From IMG/VR virus record IMGVR_UViG_3300024299_000010, positions 1-64,000 of that record: a DNA stretch of 64,000 nt; one strand, given 5' to 3'. This document shows positions 58,540 to 64,000 of this stretch, one piece after another. Each line of letters starts with the position of its first letter. Position 1 is the stretch's first letter. Below the pieces are notes generated by a model, which did no database searches, was not told the DNA's origin, and saw only the letters and a list, made by a program, of their open reading frames with translations. Source of the stretch: a virus. A program made the position numbers and the translations under genes.

Positions 58540-59043
58540 TTAGTGACTGTAAAAATAATATCCATTTTCACTGTAATAGTCTTCAGCGAAGTTATCGGCA
58601 GTTTGTTTCCAATCTATACAGACCCAAGAAGGAACCGTATCTTCAATTTCTTGAATAATATCTCCACCTAGATTATCAAACAATTCCTCATTATTAGGAT
58701 ATTCACCAACATAGTTATCAAGGATATTATCAGGTTGAATACCAAGTTCCATTGCTGCTTGAACCATATCAACATCTTCATCATCTAGTAATTCTTTATA
58801 ATCCCAATAAGTGTCATCAAGATCATATTCACCAACTAATGTTGATGGGACATCTTCAAAGTCTGCAACGATCCATTCTTCGCGAATATCACCATCATTA
58901 AGGTCTTCTGTGATGTCTTTTAATGCTTCGTTCATGGCAGTATAATACTCTTCTTTATCATTCACTTCAGAAAGATCAATAGTGAATGGAATTAAAGAAC
59001 CGTTATTGTAGTCTGATAGACTGTAAAAAGTGATTGCACTCAT
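58540..59043 (-). CDS. ardA: ArdA-like antirestriction protein
   Basis: 167 residues, extremely acidic. FYSLSDYNNGSLIPFTIDL, EEYYTAMNEALKDI, EEWIVADFEDVPSTLVGEYD and WKQTADNFAEDYYSENGYYF follow the ArdA layout (residues 1-60, 60-115, 115-167 as three domains). ArdA mimics bent B-DNA and blocks type I restriction-modification enzymes. It has a strong early promoter, as expected for an immediate-early anti-host function. Confidence 0.8.
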   Translation of the reverse strand: MSAITFYSLSDYNNGSLIPFTIDLSEVNDKEEYYTAMNEALKDITEDLNDGDIREEWIVADFEDVPSTLVGEYDLDDTYWDYKELLDDEDVDMVQAAMELGIQPDNILDNYVGEYPNNEELFDNLGGDIIQEIEDTVPSWVCIDWKQTADNFAEDYYSENGYYFYSH

Positions 59044-59079
59044 AATATATATTTCCTGTATTTCTCAAAAGTAAGACTA

Positions 59080-59108
59080 ATTATACCTTATCTAGTTCTC
59101 AATGTCAA
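59080..59108 (-). promoter_or_regulatory. Sigma70 promoter for ardA
   Basis: TTGACA (59103-59108), 17 bp, TATAAT (59080-59085). Its flanks closely resemble the repeated cassette at 38.4-38.6 kb, including the CAGGAAA ribosome site. Confidence 0.88.
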
Positions 59109-59165
59109 CACTTATTTTCATCATCCTATATAATAAATAAAATGATAATCAAGGAGATATTGAAA

Positions 59166-59468
59166 ATGTTTAGGTTTAAAACTGCTAAAGAATTGGAGAG
59201 AGATTGTGAACTTATTTTTGTAAATTACATTGACAAAAACCTTTCTCTTTATAAAATTTATACTCATATAGCTACAGACTTGGATGGTCGTGTTTATGGA
59301 TATACATCAGAACCCTTCGTGCATGATACTGCTCCTACAATATTTACAATGAAACACCAAGGAGTAGGTTACGACAATCTGGAAAAGTTTGTATTTTTAG
59401 GATTCTTTCCGTATACTGGAGATTGGACACAATCTAAACGTAGTATACAAGACTGTCGGGTAATTTAA
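59166..59468 (+). CDS. Lone plus-strand hypothetical protein
   Basis: 100 residues from the ATG at 59166, preceded by AAGGAG 9 nt upstream (an in-frame ATG at 59142 lacks one). MFRFKTAKELERDCELIFVN, DLDGRVYGYTSEPFV, KFVFLGFFPYTGDWTQ. It is the only plus-strand gene in the right block; TATAAT at 59129-59134 lacks a matching -35. No family recognised. Confidence 0.6.
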   Translation: MFRFKTAKELERDCELIFVNYIDKNLSLYKIYTHIATDLDGRVYGYTSEPFVHDTAPTIFTMKHQGVGYDNLEKFVFLGFFPYTGDWTQSKRSIQDCRVI

Positions 59469-59469
59469 G

Positions 59470-59643
59470 TTATTTTCCTAAACATTTAGATTTCCAAGTT
59501 GTGTCTTCCCCTACAACTAACATAGAAGCAATTTCTGTTGATGCTAACTCACACCTAGCATAAGTTGAGAAATCATGTTTTATTACAGTGGTTCCTACAT
59601 TAAATTTTGTGGTTGTTATAATAATAAAAATTAGGGTTGTCAT
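59470..59643 (-). CDS. Small protein with hydrophobic N-terminus
   Basis: 57 residues. MTTLIFIIITTTKFNVG could be a signal or anchor, followed by CELASTEIASMLVVGEDTTW and a C-terminal CLGK. AAAAGG lies before the ATG. It ends tail-to-tail, 1 bp from the plus-strand gene. Possibly secreted or periplasmic; no family recognised. Confidence 0.5.
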   Translation of the reverse strand: MTTLIFIIITTTKFNVGTTVIKHDFSTYARCELASTEIASMLVVGEDTTWKSKCLGK

Positions 59644-59664
59644 AGATTATACCTTTTGATCATT

Positions 59665-59829
59665 TTATCCGCAATATTTACAAAGATCCTCTTGAAGTTC
59701 TTTGTTGATTCCGATAATTGAATAGAGTTCATTAAATGATAACCCAGCAATCCCTTCACAATTCAACATTGCTTCTGCTATTTCATCTAATGGTGCGAAG
59801 TATTTCGTACATTGTTCTTGGTAATTCAT
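59665..59829 (-). CDS. Small protein with C-terminal cysteines
   Basis: 54 residues, begins MNYQEQCTKYFAPLDEIAE, with GIAGLSFNELYSIIGINKEL and ends CKYCG. Helical, acidic, with a CxxC terminus. It has its own promoter at 59862-59890. No family recognised. Confidence 0.6.
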   Translation of the reverse strand: MNYQEQCTKYFAPLDEIAEAMLNCEGIAGLSFNELYSIIGINKELQEDLCKYCG

Positions 59830-59858
59830 AATATATCCTCCATTTCTTCAAACTAAGA

Positions 59859-60020
59859 CTAATTATAACCTAAATCTACATCATTGTCAACTCTTATTTC
59901 CTCTAGTTTAGATTCTGCTGCCTTTCGAACTAACCAATCATCATCATTAATTAATAAATCTAGACCATACCCCAATTCTGCTATTGCGGCACGGACAAAA
60001 CGATCCTCACTATGAATCAT
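59859..60020 (-). CDS. Small HEAT-repeat-like protein
   Basis: 53 residues from the ATG at 60020: SEDRFVRAAIAELGYGLDLL and NDDDWLVRKAAESKLEEI are two HEAT-type helices. An ATT codon further up (near 60056) behind AAGGG could be a longer start. Its 3' end carries the promoter of the next gene. Confidence 0.5.
   Translation of the reverse strand: MIHSEDRFVRAAIAELGYGLDLLINDDDWLVRKAAESKLEEIRVDNDVDLGYN
59862..59890 (-). promoter_or_regulatory. Sigma70 promoter for the 54-residue gene
   Basis: TTGACA (59885-59890), 17 bp, TATAAT (59862-59867), inside the end of the HEAT-like ORF. Confidence 0.82.
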
Positions 60021-60054
60021 GGTTTTCAGTTCTTCTGTGGTGTAGTTTTTAATA

Positions 60055-60222
60055 TTAATTCCCTTGTTTGTTCATTGCCGCAACACCCGAAGACATTAAT
60101 ACTAATCCAAATACTGAGTAAGATAAGATTTCCCAAAGTTTAAGAACTGGTTCAATATCACAAGCACCGGCAGCACCTAAAACAATAATGAATCCAAGTA
60201 ATGTTCGTATAGTACCTTTCAT
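60055..60222 (-). CDS. Small two-segment membrane protein (holin candidate)
   Basis: 55 residues. Two hydrophobic segments (TIRTLLGFIIVLGAAGAC and ILSYSVFGLVLMSSGVAAM) joined by a short acidic loop. AAGGAAAT stands before the ATG. Its family is widespread in T4-like marine phages. Size and topology suit a class II holin, but no direct evidence supports it. Confidence 0.6.
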   Translation of the reverse strand: MKGTIRTLLGFIIVLGAAGACDIEPVLKLWEILSYSVFGLVLMSSGVAAMNKQGN

Positions 60223-60339
60223 TTTATTTCCTTTTTTTATTTGTGGTTCAATTTACCTAATTTTTTGATATGCCTTTAGAATCGGCATTGGAAGGTATTC
60301 ATTATCTGCCAGGAGCACCTCATCAATGTCAACACTTAT

Positions 60340-60501
60340 TTAATAATTATTTTCTTGCCATTCATTATCAATAGCATCTTCTACTGCTTCGTTCAATTCT
60401 TCAATGGTACTTACAGTATTAGACAATGCTTCTACTATTTCTATAGCAACACCATAGTCGAATGCAGTCAGTTTAATTTGGTCTTTTGTTAATTCGGTCA
60501 T
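60340..60501 (-). CDS. Small acidic helical protein
   Basis: 53 residues, begins MTELTKDQIKLTAFDYG, then EIVEALSNTVSTIEELNEAV, DAIDNEWQE. Strongly acidic, helical. Own promoter upstream. No family recognised. Confidence 0.6.
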   Translation of the reverse strand: MTELTKDQIKLTAFDYGVAIEIVEALSNTVSTIEELNEAVEDAIDNEWQENNY

Positions 60502-60535
60502 AATATAATCTCAATGTTTCTCAAAAGTAAGACTA

Positions 60536-60564
60536 ATTATATCATGTTTAGTGCTAGAGGTCAA
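60536..60564 (-). promoter_or_regulatory. Sigma70 promoter
   Basis: TTGACC (60559-60564), 17 bp, TATAAT (60536-60541), followed by TAGTCTTAC as in other members of the family; a terminator stands right upstream. Confidence 0.82.
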
Positions 60565-60578
60565 CACTTATTTTAAAT

Positions 60579-60602
60579 AAAAAACCCCCGTATAAAACGA
60601 GG
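60579..60602 (-). terminator. Intrinsic terminator
   Basis: On the minus strand CCTCG, loop TTTTATA, CGGGG, followed by six T (60584-60579). The stem is short with one wobble pair. It ends the transcript from the genes at 60.6-64 kb before the next promoter. Confidence 0.6.
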
Positions 60603-60629
60603 ATTAAATGGGAATATTGAAATTCAGTG

Positions 60630-60794
60630 TCAACCTTTATTTACATCTTTTTTTTTTTTGGTGTATTCCTTACTCCGCTCTGCCCTGTGCTCCTCAGCCT
60701 CTCGTTTCAATGTAGCGTTCATGTAGCGAAGCACAAATGCGACACCTGCTGACACGATGACTAGCACCATGAGTTGATCTAATATAGCAATCAT
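60630..60794 (-). CDS. Small single-pass membrane protein
   Basis: 54 residues. Hydrophobic segment (LDQLMVLVIVSAGVAFVL) near the N-terminus, then a charged tail (LKREAEEHRAERSKEY). Four lysines are coded by a run of 12 A (60648-60659), a slippage-prone site. It may be a membrane lysis or inhibitor protein; no family recognised. Confidence 0.55.
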   Translation of the reverse strand: MIAILDQLMVLVIVSAGVAFVLRYMNATLKREAEEHRAERSKEYTKKKKDVNKG

Positions 60795-60830
60795 ATGGGA
60801 TTATCCTATTCTTTGCATCTCTTAACCTAG

Positions 60831-61355
60831 TTATTTGAAAAACTTGTCAGAATATCTATCTCTTTGATAAAAATTCTCTTCGTTATCTTTAACCAATTTC
60901 TTTACTCTAGGAAACCATGTATTGAATGCTTTAACAATTTTGTCTGGTGAACCTTTAGATTTACGGAACTTAGTCTTTAAACCTTGCATTGCATAATGAG
61001 TTCCTTCCTCTGGTTTTAGATTAATTCTTCCTAGTGAGTTGGATGCTTCATATTTACCATCTTTATAATAAACGACAAACGAGTGGTACATCGGATCATT
61101 CTGTCGAATACCACTACCCCATTCAGATTTATCACCGATAAGACCTAAATCGAAACTGATAGCATCCAGACCTAGCATGTTTCTAATCTTGATTCTAATC
61201 CATCCATTAGGGAAAGACTTCTTGAATGCAGTTTCAATCGCTGCCATTACATCTTCAGGTGTTACTACACCTTCTGAAACTAATGTAAAATCTTCCTTGC
61301 CTTTTGCTTCTGATGTAACTGCTTCTTGGATGAAGTCTTTGTATGTTTTTGTCAT
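60831..61355 (-). CDS. Capsid-targeted-type protein
   Basis: 174 residues. MTKTYKDFIQE-A at the N-terminus closely resembles the capsid-targeting sequence of T4 internal proteins (MKTYQEFIAE-A), which the prohead protease cleaves after Glu. The body (VMAAIETAFKKSFPNGWIRI, FVVYYKDGKYEASNSLG, AFNTWFPRVKKLVKD) is unknown. Its ATG overlaps a promoter -10. Likely packed in the head and injected; an inference. Confidence 0.6.
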   Translation of the reverse strand: MTKTYKDFIQEAVTSEAKGKEDFTLVSEGVVTPEDVMAAIETAFKKSFPNGWIRIKIRNMLGLDAISFDLGLIGDKSEWGSGIRQNDPMYHSFVVYYKDGKYEASNSLGRINLKPEEGTHYAMQGLKTKFRKSKGSPDKIVKAFNTWFPRVKKLVKDNEENFYQRDRYSDKFFK

Positions 61356-61383
61356 TATAACCCGATTTATGTTATGTTGTCAA
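61354..61383 (-). repeat. 30-bp direct repeat with promoter boxes, copy 1
   Basis: Identical over 30 bp to 62013-62042. It holds TTGACA (61378-61383) and TATAAT (61354-61359) with 18-bp spacing. The -10 overlaps the start codon at 61355, so transcripts from it would miss that start. Confidence 0.85.
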
Positions 61384-61396
61384 CACTTATTTTCAA

Positions 61397-61945
61397 TTAT
61401 TTTATCTTTGCGTATAATTCAGTCTTAGCATATTTTTCGATAAAACTTAGAACGGTTGATCCAATTCCAGATACATCAGTTGTTGATAATGTTTTTGTTC
61501 CGACTGATACCATAATGAGACCCCTATCATAAAAGTGGACAGTGAAAGTTTTAAATAACTTGACCTTATCACCAAGCGAAAATCCATTCTTCGATTGTTT
61601 CTTAAATTCATTGTTGATCATATTTCTTAGAGATACTTCAAAGTCGTAATCTATAGAAACTTGAATGAAAGTATTACCGCCTTGTAATATTTCACCCTGC
61701 CCATCAGTAGTATACTTATCAAAATCATCAGCAATACCCTTTATTTTAGATATGAACGGCAATGCTTTTGTTGTTTTTAACTCCACCCACACCATACTTG
61801 ATGTTCCACCATATTGAGTTTTAACCGATACATCCCTTGATGATAATCTAAACTCTTTTACTAGTATGCTGCGTATAGCAATTGCTTCATCTTTGCCTTC
61901 TAGAAGAATTCTTGATGATTCTATTAGTGATTCTTGATGTGTCAT
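61397..61945 (-). CDS. Capsid-targeted-type protein
   Basis: 182 residues. MTHQESLIES-S start is a looser capsid-targeting pattern. The rest (ILLEGKDEAIAIRSILVKEF, STTDVSGIGSTVLSFIEKYA) has mixed alpha/beta structure and no known motif. It is flanked by exact 30-bp direct repeats, so it may be a duplicated or inserted cassette. Confidence 0.55.
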   Translation of the reverse strand: MTHQESLIESSRILLEGKDEAIAIRSILVKEFRLSSRDVSVKTQYGGTSSMVWVELKTTKALPFISKIKGIADDFDKYTTDGQGEILQGGNTFIQVSIDYDFEVSLRNMINNEFKKQSKNGFSLGDKVKLFKTFTVHFYDRGLIMVSVGTKTLSTTDVSGIGSTVLSFIEKYAKTELYAKIK

Positions 61946-61980
61946 TTTATTTTCTCTCTTATTTCTCTAAGGTATGGGTC

Positions 61981-62011
61981 ATTATAACCCGATTTAAAAT
62001 CGGGTTATAAT
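61981..62011. repeat. Perfect 15-bp inverted repeat with promoter -10 boxes
   Basis: ATTATAACCCGATTT, one A, then its exact reverse complement. Each arm contains TATAAT, one on each strand. The arm is the first half of the adjacent 30-bp promoter repeat. An operator for a dimeric regulator or a recombination scar is possible. Confidence 0.85.
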
Positions 62012-62012
62012 T

Positions 62013-62042
62013 ATTATAACCCGATTTATGTTATGTTGTCAA
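62013..62042 (-). promoter_or_regulatory. Promoter, 30-bp direct repeat copy 2
   Basis: TTGACA (62037-62042), 18 bp, TATAAT (62013-62018), 68 bp upstream of the 182-residue gene, with the perfect inverted repeat between promoter and gene. Confidence 0.75.
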
Positions 62043-62046
62043 GTAC

Positions 62047-62060
62047 TATTTATATTTATA
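62047..62060 (-). promoter_or_regulatory. Overlapping late promoter boxes
   Basis: TATAAATA on the minus strand at 62047-62054 and 62053-62060, overlapping the stop of the 96-residue gene and just upstream of the early promoter of the 182-residue gene. Confidence 0.55.
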
Positions 62061-62346
62061 ATGCTCTTCCCTTTTTGATCACGGCATCTTTGCCCCAGTC
62101 AAACGGTTTGAATATTAAGACATCCTTAACATCTACTAAGACTTTTCTTCCGCCTAATGGTGTGTAAGGTGTCTTATCGACATCATTGATGAATCCAAAC
62201 TCACCTTTAGAGTTCATAGCACCAACAGCACCAGCAGTCCCAGAACCACCCATAGCAGACGCGAACTTGCTGCCAGTGTTTGAGATTGCCACCGCAAACA
62301 CTTTACCTTCTCCACTTGCTTCTTGAATAAATTCTTTGTACGACAT
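62056..62346 (-). CDS. Small capsid-targeted-type protein
   Basis: 96 residues. MSYKEFIQE-A at the N-terminus is a strong match to capsid-targeting peptides. The body is glycine/alanine-rich (KFASAMGGSGTAGAVGAM), then KVLVDVKDVLIFKPFDWGKD. Function unknown; internal head protein inferred. Confidence 0.6.
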   Translation of the reverse strand: MSYKEFIQEASGEGKVFAVAISNTGSKFASAMGGSGTAGAVGAMNSKGEFGFINDVDKTPYTPLGGRKVLVDVKDVLIFKPFDWGKDAVIKKGRAL

Positions 62347-62361
62347 TAGATTTCCCTTTGA

Positions 62362-62625
62362 TTATTTGTGTGTCTTTAAAATGGTTTTAGATATACCAGA
62401 CCAAATGGATTCTACTGCTTCCATATGTTTGTTTATTTTAGCAAAATCCTTATCATATTTTGCACCTGCCAATCCTAAAAACGGTGAGTCCTTTTCAGAC
62501 ATAGTTGCCACATTCATCAATGCCGTGTGGAATGCTTCTACTTCATTCTTTAGATTTTTATTCTCTTCGTTAATACTTTGTGATAGTAGTGATTCAAGAA
62601 TTGTTTGCTTATATGATTTTGTCAT
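62362..62625 (-). CDS. Small capsid-targeted-type protein
   Basis: 87 residues, MTKSYKQTILE-S start of the same pattern. Helical (LKNEVEAFHTALMNVATMS, HMEAVESIWSGISKTIL). It has both an early promoter and a late box upstream. It starts 15 nt before the 96-residue gene. Confidence 0.6.
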   Translation of the reverse strand: MTKSYKQTILESLLSQSINEENKNLKNEVEAFHTALMNVATMSEKDSPFLGLAGAKYDKDFAKINKHMEAVESIWSGISKTILKTHK

Positions 62626-62660
62626 TGTGGTTTCCTTTGTTTATTTTTTAAGTATGCGTC

Positions 62661-62701
62661 ATTATAATACGAATACGTTAGGTTGTCAAGACTTATTTAT
62701 A
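62661..62701 (-). promoter_or_regulatory. Tandem sigma70 promoter and late box
   Basis: TTGACA (62684-62689), 17 bp, TATAAT (62661-62666), then TATAAATA at 62694-62701. Together they allow early and late expression of the 87-residue gene. Confidence 0.75.
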
Positions 62702-62705
62702 AAAT

Positions 62706-63992
62706 CTAGTATGTTACAGTAATTTCATTAACATCCATCTTAACACCTAGAATATCTTGAAATCCTTTCATGCTTGATGTTAATATAGGTTTCAGTTTCT
62801 TCCATATCTTAGTCATTAACTTTAACACCCACTTCTTCACTTTATTAATAAGTGCACTGCCTTTGTCCTTTATATTCCCAATGAAATCTGACCACCCCTC
62901 ATTCAATTCCATTTCAACTTCTTTGATAGCATTTTCTATAATAGAGTTTAATGTAACTTCTTCATATGCATTGGTATCTTCGCTAACTATACCTTTCAAA
63001 CCAATCCAAGCAGATCCACCCTCACCTGATGATTTAAATGATACATTAAAAGATGTTGCCCCAGTATAATCATCTATCAACGTCTTATCAATCTCTTGAA
63101 TCTTACCAAACCCACCATCATTAAACTTCATCATGTGTGTTGCACGTGGTTTAGTGTCTTTAAATTTAGATTGTCCTGTCATCGCTTCTTTCACAACTTC
63201 ATATTTAAGATCTCTGTTGTTGAACATATCACTTACTGCTTTGGTCAAAATTGTGTTACCTGTCATCTTCTCTTGTATTTGTTTTCCAAGGTCAGTATCA
63301 CCTTTCGACAATTTAGTAATTGACATTCCTGTAGGAAGACTCAGTGCCTTTTTATAGAAGTGTTCTGTTATATCTGATGTTAGTGATCCCCATGCTTTCT
63401 CTATGTCGGTATTGAAACTATCGGAACCTTTAAACTTATCAAAGGCAAATCCAAGTGTTGCAAGTGTTTCACCTTTACCACCAGACATTAGTTGAGAACC
63501 ACCTTGTTTTTTAAGAGAGATGTGTGTGTTTCCGATAAACATATCAGTCTTAGGTGTTTTCGTTGATGCCGATGCAGATTTATCAGTGGCAGATTTAAAG
63601 TAATCATTCCATTCCTTTGTTAATGCAGAAACACCAGATCCAAAGTGGTGCATTACTCCTTTAGGATTTGGAAAACTATTCTCTACAATTTCCAAACCCT
63701 TTTCAAGATAGTCATCATACTTGTCTTTCCATTTCATAGGAACATCATCACCACCACGGTTCTTAGTTCCTGCTAATTCGATTCCCTCTGCTTTATCAAC
63801 ACCTTTGCTTATCATATTATAAGCACAACATATAATAACTTCCCATTCAGCACCAGATGGTTCTTTTGACCCGTCACCAGTAGAGAATCCATTGCCATCT
63901 TTAGATAAATTTAAATCTTTTAACCCTTTAACTGAGTAAGAATTTTTTAGTATAGATTCCATCTCTTTAGTCTTAAAGAAATTATTTTCCAT
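62706..63992 (-). CDS. Large conserved marine phage protein, possible nuclease-like fold
   Basis: 428 residues from the ATG at 63992; the frame stays open to the window edge, so the start may lie beyond. GDGSKEPSGAEWEVIICCAY, TPKTDMFIGNTHISLKKQGG and SQLMSGKGETL are conserved in T4-like marine phages. The D-x9-SLK pattern is reminiscent of PD-(D/E)xK nucleases but is only a suggestion. The C-terminal tail (LINKVKKWVLKLMTKIWKKL) is basic and amphipathic. It heads a row of capsid-targeted-type genes. Confidence 0.65.
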   Translation of the reverse strand: MENNFFKTKEMESILKNSYSVKGLKDLNLSKDGNGFSTGDGSKEPSGAEWEVIICCAYNMISKGVDKAEGIELAGTKNRGGDDVPMKWKDKYDDYLEKGLEIVENSFPNPKGVMHHFGSGVSALTKEWNDYFKSATDKSASASTKTPKTDMFIGNTHISLKKQGGSQLMSGGKGETLATLGFAFDKFKGSDSFNTDIEKAWGSLTSDITEHFYKKALSLPTGMSITKLSKGDTDLGKQIQEKMTGNTILTKAVSDMFNNRDLKYEVVKEAMTGQSKFKDTKPRATHMMKFNDGGFGKIQEIDKTLIDDYTGATSFNVSFKSSGEGGSAWIGLKGIVSEDTNAYEEVTLNSIIENAIKEVEMELNEGWSDFIGNIKDKGSALINKVKKWVLKLMTKIWKKLKPILTSSMKGFQDILGVKMDVNEITVTY

Positions 63993-64000
63993 GTATTTGA

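Noticed and set aside
60327-60332. TTGACA on the minus strand with AATAAGTG upstream
   Set aside because: Upstream half matches the early promoter family, but no TATAAT-like box occurs at 16-18 bp; probably a decayed promoter.

Overview
The window is a stretch of an AT-rich, T4-like myovirus genome. The evidence is a full set of T4-type baseplate and tail genes (gp4, gp5, gp6, gp8, gp25, gp26, gp27, gp48, gp53, gp54 homologues), a T4-order 33-59-32 replication/late-transcription cluster, RNase H, NrdA/NrdB, and T4-type late promoter boxes (TATAAATA). Tail proteins with lectin-like and DUF4815-like modules, PhoH, ClpP, a GroES-like co-chaperonin and a RecB-like nuclease are typical of marine T4-like phages. 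No photosynthesis genes are present, so nothing points to a cyanobacterial host. A lipoprotein o-spanin and an inner-membrane i-spanin indicate a Gram-negative host. No tRNA, rRNA or CRISPR array was seen.

Layout. 1-10.6 kb (minus strand): adhesin and tail-fibre genes, including two adjacent paralogues each carrying seven repeats of about 48 residues. 10.6-28.5 kb (minus): baseplate wedge and hub genes. 28.6-34.5 kb (plus): head completion gp4, gp54, a gp26-like tail assembly protein with a probable -1 frameshift extension, and a 977-residue tape measure protein. A bidirectional terminator at 34.53 kb separates this from the minus-strand block. 34.6-46.5 kb (minus): gp32, gp59, gp33, many small early genes, an M15 endolysin, ClpP, a FeoA-like protein, GroES-like protein, RecB-like nuclease, PhoH and RNase H. 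46.6-49.3 kb: nrdA and nrdB. 49.4-51.1 kb: a rearranged spanin locus interrupted by a homing endonuclease gene. 51.1-58.5 kb and 60.8-64 kb (minus): virion-type and capsid-targeted proteins, many starting with a peptide like the capsid-targeting sequence of T4 internal proteins. 58.5-60.8 kb: an ArdA-like antirestriction protein and more small early genes.

Regulation is unusually legible. Early minus-strand genes are preceded by near-perfect sigma70 promoters (TTGACA, 17 bp, TATAAT), often in repeated cassettes. Structural genes carry TATAAATA boxes. Two related GIY-YIG homing endonuclease genes are read on the plus strand from late boxes, and a sigma70 promoter faces the other way in the same duplicated upstream segment.

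The most notable observations are the frameshift site before the tape measure gene, the duplicated and partly decayed spanin locus around a homing gene, a 65-bp promoter element present as an inverted repeat 23 kb apart, a repeat-bearing gp32 mRNA leader, an apparent AUU start codon, a phage FeoA-like protein, and a cluster of proteins that look targeted to the capsid interior. All functional calls come from reading the sequence and from memory of the families; no database search was run.
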